64,000 nt of DNA from an uncultured Fibrobacter sp. (GCA_946408125.1 CAMJQW010000008.1:18758-82757), one strand, 5' to 3'; shown: positions 52,635 through 60,762, counted from the stretch's first letter. Numbers and translations are program-made. Notes: generated by a model not told the origin, from the sequence alone.

Positions 52635-53861
52635 TTAACCGAAGAGTCGGAGAACGCGCTTGATGCCGGCGATAAAGCGGTCGATGTCGCGCTTCAGGGT
52701 GTACGCGCCGAAGCTCAAACGAAGCGTGGCGTCGACGCCGAAGCGGTCCATGACGGGTTGGGCGCAGTGGTGCCCGCTGCGGACGGCAACATTCTCTTCG
52801 TCGAGAATCATGGCGGCGTCGCTGACGGCGATGCCGTCGAGCGTGATGCTGATGAGGGCCCCGCGTTCCTTCGGGTTCCCGAAAATCTTTATTTGCGGAA
52901 TTGTGGCTAGCTGTTCCAAGGCGTACTGCGTAATTTCTTCTTCGTGCTTACGAATGTTTTCGATGCCTACTGTGTTAATCCATTCAATGGCCTTGCCGAG
53001 CCCGATGACTTCGGCAATCATGGGCGTGCCAGCCTCGAAACGTGCGGGAACGTCGGCGTAAGTCGTCTTTTCAAAAGTGACGTTCTTGATCATCTCGCCG
53101 CCGCCGTGCCAGGGAGGCATACTGTCGAGAACTTCGTACTTGCCGTAAAGTACGCCCACGCCTGTCGGGCCGTACATCTTGTGTCCGCTGAAGGCGAGAA
53201 AATCGCAGTCGAGTTTCTGCACGTCAATCTTGATGTGGCTTGAACTTTGGGCGGCGTCAATCAGGATCTTTGCCTGCGGGGCGAGCTTGCGGACGGTCGC
53301 GATGATTTCTGCAATCGGGTTCACGGTGCCGACGGAATTGCTCACGTGGGCGACGGCCACCATCTTGGTGCGTGCCGTAAGGAGGTCGGGGAGGGCTTTC
53401 ATATCGAGATCCCCATTGTCAAGGACAGGTATGACCTTGATCTTGGCGCCCTTCATTTCGGCAACGAGTTGCCAGCTCACGATATTCGCGTGATGTTCGA
53501 GTCCGCTGATGAGGATTTCGTCGCCGGCTTCGAAAAACTTGCGTCCGTAACTCCAGGCCGCCAGATTGATGCTCTCGGTGGTGCCGCGCGTGAACACGAT
53601 TTCGTCTTCGCTTTTCGCGTTGATGAATTTCGCGACGTTCTTGCGGGTGGCTTCGAATGCCTCGGTGGTGCGTGCACTCAGACGGTACACGCCGCGCTTT
53701 ACTGAACTGTAGTGTTCGCGGTAAAAGTCGTCCATCGCGTCGATCACGCACGCGGGTTTCTGCGTGGTGGCGGTGCTGTCGAGGAAGGCGAGGGGCTTTA
53801 CATCCTTGTCGCCTGAGATGAGCATCGGGAATTCGCTGCGGACTTTTTCTGCGTCAAACAT
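52635..53861 (-). CDS. sufS: Cysteine desulfurase (SufS/CsdA type)
   Basis: 408 aa. It mobilises sulfur from cysteine as an enzyme persulfide. PLP Lys is in LAFSGHKMYGPTGVGVLYG, and the active-site Cys in AVRSGHHCAQPVMDRF. DEILISGLEHHANIVSWQ fixes the PLP ring. It is not in a suf operon; pairing with tcdA suggests a CsdA-like role in tRNA modification sulfur relay. A TAAATT box starts 13 nt before the ATG, so the longer upstream frame is not used. Confidence 0.92.
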   Translation of the reverse strand: MFDAEKVRSEFPMLISGDKDVKPLAFLDSTATTQKPACVIDAMDDFYREHYSSVKRGVYRLSARTTEAFEATRKNVAKFINAKSEDEIVFTRGTTESINLAAWSYGRKFFEAGDEILISGLEHHANIVSWQLVAEMKGAKIKVIPVLDNGDLDMKALPDLLTARTKMVAVAHVSNSVGTVNPIAEIIATVRKLAPQAKILIDAAQSSSHIKIDVQKLDCDFLAFSGHKMYGPTGVGVLYGKYEVLDSMPPWHGGGEMIKNVTFEKTTYADVPARFEAGTPMIAEVIGLGKAIEWINTVGIENIRKHEEEITQYALEQLATIPQIKIFGNPKERGALISITLDGIAVSDAAMILDEENVAVRSGHHCAQPVMDRFGVDATLRLSFGAYTLKRDIDRFIAGIKRVLRLFG

Positions 53862-53868
53862 AGGGTGC

Positions 53869-53874
53869 AATTTA
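53869..53874 (-). promoter_or_regulatory. TAAATT box 13 nt before sufS start
   Basis: On the minus strand TAAATT begins at 53874, 13 nt before the ATG at 53861. Confidence 0.45.
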
Positions 53875-54109
53875 GAAAAGTAAGGCATAATTGTCTTGAT
53901 TGCGCTTTTTGTAAACGCAAGTTTACACGAGAACGCGCTCAAAACTCGTTTTTTGGGCTGTTTTGCCCTGTTCTATGTCGTGAAACGGCCCTGCTGTAAA
54001 AATATCTTATGGTGGCTTTTTTGCGAAAACGATTACTATATTAAAAAGAAAACGTGAGTCACATTGGTGTATGTTTGGGATGTGATGGCGTCGAGGTTAG
54101 AATAGAAGA
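53875..54109. other. AT-rich intergenic region
   Basis: No supportable gene. A TGTAAAC/GTTTACA hairpin with GCAA loop (53910-53927) lies between the sufS and FISUMP promoters, and CTATATTAAAAAG near 54040 may be the FISUMP-gene promoter. Confidence 0.4.
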
Positions 54110-55495
54110 ATGAAATGTTGTTTTGTTGCGACACTTGTTTTTTCTGTCGCATTCCTTTCCCAGGGAGTCTTCGCACAGGAAGCCTTGCATGAGGCAATTG
54201 ATTCCGGAGATTTGGCCACTGCAAAGAAGATGGTCAAGAAGGGAGAAATAGAAGAGATTTATTGCGGTAAGCTCGCGGCGAATGACGCCGTGGGCGTATA
54301 CGAGAAAATTTTCAAGCAGATGCCCGACGAAAGTTTCGCTGCTTGCCCGAGCCAATTTGCGTACGGCTACGGCGTGAAGGTGTGCGGCAACGCGAAGGCG
54401 CTCAAGGCCTGTACCGAAGTGGTAACGTATTTGCTCAATGACGGTCTGGCGGGAAATGTAAACGCACTCGATGCTCTTGACAAGGTGGCGAAGGCGGCGC
54501 TCAAGACCAAGGCTTTCGCAAAGCCCGTCAAGGAACAGGTCGATACGACGATGTGGGTCGCATGCCCCAAGAAGGGAAAGGCGAAAGAGGAATGCCTGGC
54601 GCGCTGCATAGCCCAGGCCGATTCGATGTACGATGTCGCCCACAAGCTTTCGTGCCCGGCCACTCCGGAACAGTATGTGGATACGACCATCTCGGTGACG
54701 AGGCCCTCTCCGCTGTATGCGAAACTCGGGACCGGACTCAAGGACGGTTACTGGAGCTGCCCGATGAGCGTTGCCGAAAAGTTCGCGTCGCTCTTGCAAT
54801 CCTATGCGAAGCCGCTCTCCATCCCGGACACGGCAATTCCTTCTATCAAGTATGTGCAGCGCTGGGCCGAGTCGCACAAGGCGGACAGCACTGCATTGCC
54901 GGGCGGTCAGCTCTTCAGGTTCTGTACGGCATGGCAACCGCAGGTGGATTCGATTCTTGCAGGTCTCGAATTCGAAACGCGCTGTCCCGTATTCGAAAGG
55001 ATTACGGATCCGCGCGACGGTCAGGAATACAGGGTCAAGGAAATCAATGGGGCGCACTGGTTCGTGCAGAACCTGAATTACGCCATGGAAGAAGGTTCGA
55101 TTTGCTATGACCGCGACGACGAGAACTGCAAGGCTTACGGCAGGCTCTACACGCAGGAGGCCGCGAAGACGGCATGCCCGGACGGGTTCCGCCTCGCGAC
55201 GGACGGCGACTGGAAAATGCTCGAGGTGTATGCCGGCGGTGCAAGCGAGGCCGCAGTAAAGCTCCGCAGCAATGGCAGCGACGACTACGCTTTCTCGGCG
55301 ATGTTCGGCGGGTATGCAAACAAGAACGGTATTTCGACGACGATAGGCGAGGGCGCCTACTTCTGGACGGAAAAGGCCGATGGCGACAAGCGCGGAACTG
55401 CGCGCTCGATGTTCAGCGCGGACAAGGAAGTTTCTTCGATTTCTGTTGACAAGGGCTTTTACCTTGCGGTGCGCTGCGTCAAGATTGCGGAGTGA
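54110..55495 (+). CDS. FISUMP (TIGR02145) domain exported protein
   Basis: 461 aa. Sec signal peptide ending VFAQEA, an N-terminal ankyrin-like helical part (LHEAIDSGDLATAKKMVKKGE), a Cys-rich middle and a C-terminal FISUMP domain from ~300: DPRDGQEYRVKEINGAHWFVQNLNY, YGRLYTQEAAKTACPDGFRLATDGDW and FYLAVRCVK. FISUMP is the Fibrobacter succinogenes major paralogous domain, a C-type-lectin-like or formylglycine-related fold of unknown role on exported proteins. It is a single gene preceded by ~250 bp of AT-rich DNA and followed by epmA. Confidence 0.88.
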   Translation: MKCCFVATLVFSVAFLSQGVFAQEALHEAIDSGDLATAKKMVKKGEIEEIYCGKLAANDAVGVYEKIFKQMPDESFAACPSQFAYGYGVKVCGNAKALKACTEVVTYLLNDGLAGNVNALDALDKVAKAALKTKAFAKPVKEQVDTTMWVACPKKGKAKEECLARCIAQADSMYDVAHKLSCPATPEQYVDTTISVTRPSPLYAKLGTGLKDGYWSCPMSVAEKFASLLQSYAKPLSIPDTAIPSIKYVQRWAESHKADSTALPGGQLFRFCTAWQPQVDSILAGLEFETRCPVFERITDPRDGQEYRVKEINGAHWFVQNLNYAMEEGSICYDRDDENCKAYGRLYTQEAAKTACPDGFRLATDGDWKMLEVYAGGASEAAVKLRSNGSDDYAFSAMFGGYANKNGISTTIGEGAYFWTEKADGDKRGTARSMFSADKEVSSISVDKGFYLAVRCVKIAE

Positions 55496-55503
55496 GGTCT
55501 GAG

Positions 55504-56475
55504 ATGGTGTCCATAAGAAGTAAGTTTGCTCCGACATGCACCCGCGAGACTTGGGTTGAACGCCAGTCCCTGCTGGCGAAGGTGCGCACCTTTTTCTTGA
55601 ACAGGAACGCTCTGGAAGTCGAATCGCCTACGCTTTCGAACGCCGGCGGTACCGATCCTCAGCTCGATTACTTCGAGGTGGATTCGAGACCTCGTCAGTA
55701 TATGATCACGAGTCCGGAATTCCACATGAAGCGTTTGCTCGCCGCCGGATTCGGTGACATCTTCCAGATAACGAAATCTTTCCGCAAGGACGAGTTCGGC
55801 GAACACCACAACAACGAATTCAGCATGGTGGAGTGGTATCGCGTAGGCATGCCCCAGGAACAGCTGATGGATGAAGTCGAAGCTCTGGTGAGCGAGATTC
55901 TTGGACACCCGCTGAATGCGAAGCGGACCCGCTGGATTGACGCGTTCAAGAATTACGCCGGTGTCGATCCGTTCTGCAGGGACCTTACGAATTTTTCCGA
56001 TACGTGCGAATACTATGGCGTACCCGTTCCGGAACGTTCGGGAATGATGAGCCGCGAGGACTGGTGGGATTACCTGATGGTGTTCGTTGTGGAACCTGCG
56101 CTCGCTACGCACGGTCCGGAATTCATCATGGACTATCCGCCTTCGCAGGCGGCACTTGCGCAGACCTACGTGGACAAGGATGGCCTCACCTGGGCGAAGC
56201 GTTTCGAGCTCTTTGTGAACAAGGTTGAACTGTGCAACGGCTATACCGAATTGACGGATGCTGCCGAGCAGCGCCGTCGTTTTGAAGCGGACCTTGAAAT
56301 CCGCCGCCGTGCAGGCAAGCCACTCCCGCCCATGGATGAAAGGTTTTTGGCGGCACTTGAGGCAGGAATGCCCGCTTGCTCGGGCGTGGCGCTCGGGCTG
56401 GACCGCCTTTTCATGCTGGCGCTCGGTAAGAACGAGATTGCGGACGTGATCCTGTTCCCGAGTCCCGTGGCTTGA
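55504..56475 (+). CDS. epmA: EF-P beta-lysine ligase (EpmA/PoxA/GenX)
   Basis: 323 aa. A class II lysyl-tRNA synthetase paralogue without an anticodon-binding domain: MITSPEFHMKRLLAAGFGDIFQI, FRKDEFGEHHNNEFSMVEWY, and GVALGLDRLFMLAL (motif 3). It transfers (beta-)lysine to elongation factor P. efp and epmB are not in the window. ATG 55504 is preferred to GTG 55492 because GAGG precedes it at the right distance. It follows the FISUMP gene closely and is convergent with the TlpA-like gene. Confidence 0.92.
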   Translation: MVSIRSKFAPTCTRETWVERQSLLAKVRTFFLNRNALEVESPTLSNAGGTDPQLDYFEVDSRPRQYMITSPEFHMKRLLAAGFGDIFQITKSFRKDEFGEHHNNEFSMVEWYRVGMPQEQLMDEVEALVSEILGHPLNAKRTRWIDAFKNYAGVDPFCRDLTNFSDTCEYYGVPVPERSGMMSREDWWDYLMVFVVEPALATHGPEFIMDYPPSQAALAQTYVDKDGLTWAKRFELFVNKVELCNGYTELTDAAEQRRRFEADLEIRRRAGKPLPPMDERFLAALEAGMPACSGVALGLDRLFMLALGKNEIADVILFPSPVA

Positions 56476-56491
56476 TGGAACCGCTGGTTAG

Positions 56492-57010
56492 TTAATGCTT
56501 GAGGGTGTGTTCGATGCTGGAACGCATCCTTTTTTCGTCTACGAGACCGGCGAATATTTCTTCGATGTCGTCGTTGCCGTCGACAAGGTAGGACACGGGG
56601 ATGACCCGCGGATTGCCGAGCGCGTTCATGAGGTCGTAATTCCAGTGGACGACGGTCCAGGGCATGGACTGCGCTTTCTTGAACCTCGCGGCAATCTTGA
56701 GATTGTCGTCTTCGCTGACCATGAGGATCTTGAATCCTCTTGACGAAAATTCCTCGTGCAGTTTTTTGAGGGTCGGCATTTCGGCAATACATGCGGGGCA
56801 CCAGCTCGCGCTCAGCACGATGAGCGTGACGTCGCCCCGTTCGTAATAATATTCAGTCTTTTCTCCGCTGGTCGTAAGGGCGGAGAAGTTCGCGATGGTC
56901 CGGGGCATTTCCTGGAACGGGTTGGCCAGTTCCTTGTGCGCGAGGTATCCAAGGACTAAAACGACCGCCAAAAGAACGATGGCCAACAATTTGAGGGGCT
57001 TATGCCGCAT
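56492..57010 (-). CDS. TlpA-like thioredoxin-fold protein
   Basis: 172 aa. N-terminal TM or signal (LLAIVLLAVVLVLGYLA), then a thioredoxin fold with SASWCPACIAEMPTL (CPAC active site at Cys71/Cys74) and PVSYLVDGNDDI (cis-Pro region). Anchored periplasmic TlpA/ResA-like proteins reduce or isomerise disulfides, for example during cytochrome c maturation, which would fit the c-type cytochrome at 1.3 kb; this link is inference. A TAAATT box lies 16 nt before the ATG. Confidence 0.85.
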   Translation of the reverse strand: MRHKPLKLLAIVLLAVVLVLGYLAHKELANPFQEMPRTIANFSALTTSGEKTEYYYERGDVTLIVLSASWCPACIAEMPTLKKLHEEFSSRGFKILMVSEDDNLKIAARFKKAQSMPWTVVHWNYDLMNALGNPRVIPVSYLVDGNDDIEEIFAGLVDEKRMRSSIEHTLKH

Positions 57011-57051
57011 ATCTAGTGAGAATTTATGTTTTTTTTCGGGACTTTTTAAGT

Positions 57052-57057
57052 TATATT
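57052..57057 (+). promoter_or_regulatory. TATATT box 13 nt before pilT start
   Basis: TATATT begins at 57052, exactly 13 nt before the ATG at 57065. Confidence 0.5.
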
Positions 57058-57064
57058 CTTGAAT

Positions 57065-58132
57065 ATGGCATACAATATTCAAGATCTTCTTTCTGAAATG
57101 GTTAAACGAGGTGCTTCGGACTTGCATATTACCGCAGGTGCACCCCCGCTTGTCCGCCTTTCGGGCAAGCTCACCCCCATCGGGAACGACAAGCTGAAAC
57201 CCGATGAGACCATGCGAATGACTTATAGCCTTATGAACGAGATGCAGAAGAAGTCCTTCGAGCAGAACAAGGAATGCGACTTCTCCTTCGGTATCGCGAA
57301 CCTGGCCCGATTCCGTGCCAACGCCTACCTGCAGCGCGGTTGCGTCGCTCTCGCCCTGCGTATCATCCCGCTTGAAATCAAGACCTTCAAGGAACTCGGC
57401 CTCCCGAAGATCCTGGCTGAATTTACGACCCGCCCCTCCGGGCTGGTGCTGGTGACCGGCGCGACCGGTTCCGGTAAGTCCACGACGCTTGCCGCCATGA
57501 TTGACAAGATCAACAAGGAACGCCATGACCACATTCTGACGGTGGAAGACCCGATTGAATTCCTGCACAAGCATCAGGGATGCATGATCAACCAGCGTGA
57601 AGTCGGAAGCGACACCAACAGCTTCTCCCAGGCGCTCAAGATGGCTTTGCGTCAGGACCCGGACGTGGTGCTTATCGGTGAAATGCGTGACTTGGAAACC
57701 ATCCGTGCGGCCCTTACGATTGCAGAAACCGGCCACTTGGCCTTTGCGACCTTGCATACCAACTCTTGTGTGCAGACCATCAACCGTGTGGTGGATGCTT
57801 TCCCGAAAGGTGAACAGCAGACCGTGCGTACGCAGCTTTCGTTCGTGCTCCAGGGCGTCATTTGTCAGACCCTTGTCCCGAAGATTGGCGGCGGCCGTGT
57901 GATGGCCTACGAAATCATGAGCGTGACACCGGGTATCCGTGCGCTTATCCGTGACGACAAGGTTCACCAGATCGAGTCGATGATTGAAATCGGCCAGAAG
58001 TTCGGCATGAACACGATGAACATGTGCCTTTGCGATTTGGTGAAGAACCGCAAGGTGGATCGTTTCGAGGCTCTGGCCCGTTCACCGAGTCCGGACCAGC
58101 TGGAACAGTTGTTCGTGAAGGAAGGAGTCTAA
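57065..58132 (+). CDS. pilT: Type IV pilus retraction ATPase PilT
   Basis: 355 aa. Hexameric ATPase that powers pilus disassembly. Walker A VTGATGSGKSTTLAAM, Asp box VEDPIEF, Walker B DPDVVLIGEMRDLETI, His box HLAFATLHTNS and the C-terminal GIRALIRDDKVHQI that replaces the canonical AIRNLIREGK. Start at MAYNIQDLLSEMVKRG; the TTG at 57059 is less likely. Followed 3 bp later by pilC; no pilB in the window. Confidence 0.95.
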   Translation: MAYNIQDLLSEMVKRGASDLHITAGAPPLVRLSGKLTPIGNDKLKPDETMRMTYSLMNEMQKKSFEQNKECDFSFGIANLARFRANAYLQRGCVALALRIIPLEIKTFKELGLPKILAEFTTRPSGLVLVTGATGSGKSTTLAAMIDKINKERHDHILTVEDPIEFLHKHQGCMINQREVGSDTNSFSQALKMALRQDPDVVLIGEMRDLETIRAALTIAETGHLAFATLHTNSCVQTINRVVDAFPKGEQQTVRTQLSFVLQGVICQTLVPKIGGGRVMAYEIMSVTPGIRALIRDDKVHQIESMIEIGQKFGMNTMNMCLCDLVKNRKVDRFEALARSPSPDQLEQLFVKEGV

Positions 58133-58135
58133 TCG

Positions 58136-59338
58136 ATGGCAGAATTCCTGTACAAGGCGCAAAATGCCCAAGGCAACAATTTCGAAGGTACTCTCGAGGC
58201 AAAGGACAAGGCCGAAGCCGAAGCCATGCTCATGCGTCGCCGCCTGGTGATCGTGAGTCTCAAGAAGAAGCCGACCGAAATCAAGATCAAGATTGGTACC
58301 GGCATCAAGCACGAGGACCTCACGCGCTTTACGCGTATGTTCTCGTCCATGTGTTCCGCCGGTCTTCCGATGTTGCAGTGCCTGAACATTCTCGAAGAAC
58401 AGTGTGAAAATCCAGAACTCAAGAATGTCGTCCACAAGGTGACCCAATCCATTAACGGTGGTTCGTCCTTGGCGGATGCGCTTGCGCTTCATCCGAAAGT
58501 TTTCGACTCCCTCTATTGCAACATGGTGGCGGCCGGCGAAGCGGGCGGTATCCTTGAAGGGATCCTTCAGCGTCTTGCCGAGACGATGGAAAATAGTATG
58601 CGCCTCAAGCGCAAAGTGAAGAAGGCCCTGACTTACCCGGTGATGGTTATCATCGTCGGTATCTTGGTGGTGATTGCCCTTATGACGTTCGTGGTGCCGA
58701 CCTTTGCCGAACAGTTCGCCGCCCTCGATGCGGAACTCCCTGCCCCGACGCAGGTGGTGATGAACATATCTGATTTTATTCGTGACAATGGTGCTTTCCT
58801 CTTCATTGCGCTTGTCCTCGTGATTGTGGCATTCAAGATGGTCATGAGGATCCCTGCGGCAAAGTTTGCGTTTGACAAGTTTATGCTGAAAGTTCCCAAG
58901 ATAGGTGACCTCACAATCAAGTCTTCTACGGCGAGTTTCTCGAGAACTCTCGGAACTTTGTTGAATGCAGGTGTGAGCGTGATGGAAGCCTTGAAGGTCG
59001 TGGCCTCTACGGCTGGTAACAAGGTAGTGGAACAAGCCATCGGTAAGATTGCGATCGGCATCGCCGGCGGTAAGAGTATTGCGGATCCTATGGCAGAAGT
59101 AGGCATTTTCCCGCCCATGGTGATCCAGATGACTGGCGTGGGCGAGAAGACCGGTAACTTGGGCGGCATGCTCTTGAAGTTGGCGGACTTCTATGACGAA
59201 GAAGTGGATGCTGCGGTGGATTCCGTTGTGAGCATGATCGAACCGTTGATCATCGTGTTCCTCGGCGGCGCTGTGGGTGGTCTTTTGATCGCAATGTATA
59301 TGCCTATGTTCTCCATGGGCGATGCAATCAAGGGCTAA
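58136..59338 (+). CDS. pilC: Type IV pilus inner-membrane platform protein PilC (GspF family)
   Basis: 400 aa. Two T2SSF domains: FTRMFSSMCSAGLPMLQCLNIL with FDSLYCNMVAAGEAGGILEGIL, and FSRTLGTLLNAGVSVMEALKVVA with IQMTGVGEKTGNLGGMLLKLADFYDEEVDAAVDS-like spacing, plus three TMs. It links the pilus motor ATPases to the fibre. Co-transcribed with pilT. Ends with the terminator at 59370. Confidence 0.95.
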   Translation: MAEFLYKAQNAQGNNFEGTLEAKDKAEAEAMLMRRRLVIVSLKKKPTEIKIKIGTGIKHEDLTRFTRMFSSMCSAGLPMLQCLNILEEQCENPELKNVVHKVTQSINGGSSLADALALHPKVFDSLYCNMVAAGEAGGILEGILQRLAETMENSMRLKRKVKKALTYPVMVIIVGILVVIALMTFVVPTFAEQFAALDAELPAPTQVVMNISDFIRDNGAFLFIALVLVIVAFKMVMRIPAAKFAFDKFMLKVPKIGDLTIKSSTASFSRTLGTLLNAGVSVMEALKVVASTAGNKVVEQAIGKIAIGIAGGKSIADPMAEVGIFPPMVIQMTGVGEKTGNLGGMLLKLADFYDEEVDAAVDSVVSMIEPLIIVFLGGAVGGLLIAMYMPMFSMGDAIKG

Positions 59339-59366
59339 TAAACGGCGTAATACTTCGTATTGAATT

Positions 59367-59395
59367 GTCACCCTCGCGAAGGCGAGGGTCTTTTT
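59367..59395 (+). terminator. Terminator after pilC; short form of the palindromic repeat
   Basis: ACCCTCGC/GCGAGGGT with GAAG loop and a following CTTTTT. The arms are identical to the outer stem of the long copy B at 59.7-59.8 kb on the other side of the GIY-YIG gene. Confidence 0.8.
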
Positions 59396-59412
59396 AATGG
59401 AGGAAATGATTT

Positions 59413-59715
59413 ATGGATGTCAATGAGATAACGCCTTTTGCGACATATATCATGAGTAACTATAAGAAAACGGTTCTTTATATTGGAGTTACAAATGATT
59501 TGAAAAGGAGAATCCTTGAGCATAAGTCAAAAACTGATCCCGCTTCGTTCACTGCAAAGTATAATGTAGACCGACTTGTGTATTTTGAAAGGTTTCAATC
59601 TGTGAACGATGCTATTGCACGAGAAAAACAGTTGAAACATTGGAATCGTGAATGGAAAGAAAGGCTCATCAATGAGAATAATCCGGAGTGGAGGGATTTG
59701 TTTGACTATGCTTAA
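59413..59715 (+). CDS. Single-domain GIY-YIG endonuclease-superfamily protein
   Basis: 100 aa, a complete stand-alone domain. TYIMSN and LYIGVTNDLKRRILEH carry the two Tyr, the Gly and the catalytic Arg; DRLVYFERFQSVNDAIAREKQLKHW holds the metal Glu region and the family-typical AREKQLKxW; ENNPEWRDL closes the fold. Codons are clearly AT-richer than in pilC or pflA. It is bracketed by copies of one palindromic repeat. Such small proteins often have no known target; a role in moving or processing the repeats is possible here but unproven. SD GGAGG upstream. Confidence 0.92.
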   Translation: MDVNEITPFATYIMSNYKKTVLYIGVTNDLKRRILEHKSKTDPASFTAKYNVDRLVYFERFQSVNDAIAREKQLKHWNREWKERLINENNPEWRDLFDYA

Positions 59716-59718
59716 AAG

Positions 59719-59738
59719 ATTCTCGCCTACGCGAGAAT
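59719..59738. repeat. Small palindrome directly after the GIY-YIG gene
   Basis: ATTCTCGC/GCGAGAAT with CTAC loop, four bases after the stop codon and four bases before copy B of the long repeat. Confidence 0.65.
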
Positions 59739-59741
59739 GAC

Positions 59742-59822
59742 GTCACCCTCGCTATACGACACTTGGGACTCAGTCCCTTAGTGGCAGTTATCCACTTTGT
59801 GGAGAAGGCGAGGGTCTATTTT
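59742..59822. repeat. Long palindromic repeat element, copy B (three-stem structure)
   Basis: Outer stem ACCCTCGC (59745-59752) with GCGAGGGT (59808-59815); inner hairpin GGGAC/GTCCC with TCA loop (59765-59777); second hairpin TCCAC/GTGGA with TTT loop (59791-59803); poly-T tail. All stems differ from copy A by paired changes. The tail contains CTA that is the stop codon of pflA on the other strand. Confidence 0.8.
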
Positions 59823-60577
59823 TTCCAGCGAGTATACTTCGCAGTTTCGAGAATCTTTTTCGCGTTCTCAATGCGTTCCGGTGTCGGCGACTTGACGTCT
59901 TTCAGCACGTAGTCGATGCCCAATTGCTGGTACTTGGCGAGCGCGAGTGCGTGGTAGGGGAGGACCTCCACTTTCTCCACGTTGTGGAGCGTCCGGATAA
60001 AAGCGCCTGTCCGTTCGAGGAGCGCGTCGTTGTCGCTCATGCCGGGCACTAGCACGTGCCGAATCCAGATGGGCTTGCCGATCTTGTCGAGGTAACGGAA
60101 CATGTCGAGGATGTTCCTGTTGTCATGCCCGGTAAGCTTCTTGTGTTCTTCAGAATCGATGTTCTTGATGTCGACGAGCAGCAGGTCCGTCGACTTCATG
60201 AGCCTCTCGAACTTGCCGAAGTACGGCTCGTTACGTACAAAGTTCACGCCCGAAGTGTCGATGCAGGTATGCACGCCTGCGGCTTTGGCCGCTTCGAAAA
60301 ACTCGATAAGGAAATCTATCTGCGCGAGCGGCTCGCCTCCGCTGACGGTGATGCCGCCATCCTTGCCCCAGTAGCTCCGGTATCGCAGCGCCTTCTTCAG
60401 TAGCTCGCCTGCCGATATCTCGAATGCTCCCGTGCTTTCACACCCGAAATCCCAGGTCTCGGGGTTGTGGCAGAACTGGCAACGCATCGGGCATCCCTGC
60501 ACGAATATGACGAACCTCACACCGGGCCCGTCCACCGAACCGAAGGTCTCCAGCTTGTTGATGATTCCCTTTACCAT
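59816..60577 (-). CDS. pflA: Pyruvate formate-lyase-activating enzyme
   Basis: 253 aa. Radical SAM glycyl-radical activase with one cluster motif, VQGCPMRCQFCHNPETW, after the family's GSVDGPGVRFVIF, then ITVSGGEPLAQIDF and IWIRHVLVPGMSDN. It installs the glycyl radical on pyruvate formate-lyase for anaerobic fermentation. No pflB in the window. Start at MVKGIINKLETFG; a TATATT box lies 12 nt upstream. The stop codon lies in the tail of the palindromic repeat. Confidence 0.93.
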   Translation of the reverse strand: MVKGIINKLETFGSVDGPGVRFVIFVQGCPMRCQFCHNPETWDFGCESTGAFEISAGELLKKALRYRSYWGKDGGITVSGGEPLAQIDFLIEFFEAAKAAGVHTCIDTSGVNFVRNEPYFGKFERLMKSTDLLLVDIKNIDSEEHKKLTGHDNRNILDMFRYLDKIGKPIWIRHVLVPGMSDNDALLERTGAFIRTLHNVEKVEVLPYHALALAKYQQLGIDYVLKDVKSPTPERIENAKKILETAKYTRWKK

Positions 60578-60583
60578 GCGACA

Positions 60584-60589
60584 AATATA
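60584..60589 (-). promoter_or_regulatory. TATATTTG box 12 nt before pflA start
   Basis: On the minus strand TATATTTG begins at 60589, 12 nt before the ATG at 60577. Confidence 0.45.
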
Positions 60590-60729
60590 AAACATCCTCG
60601 CGAATCCGTTGTTTTACGGGGAAAGCTCTTGTTTGTTGAACGTTCCCGTGTGCAAGCCGGTTTTGATACACTTGATACAGTTGTGACGATTTGTTGCGCG
60701 TTGGACGTGCTTGACGGCGCCGGAGTGTG

Positions 60730-60737
60730 TATCTTTG
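60730..60737 (+). promoter_or_regulatory. TAnnTTTG promoter box before the lichenase gene
   Basis: TATCTTTG, followed by a ~20-nt leader with GTGAGG before the ATG at 60763. Confidence 0.45.
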
Positions 60738-60762
60738 GGGTGTAAAACAAGTGAGGTCCAAT

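Noticed and set aside
57011..57967. Long N-terminal extension of the TlpA-like gene opposite pilT
   Set aside because: It is antisense to pilT, a complete conserved gene, and the thioredoxin protein has its own signal segment at 57010.
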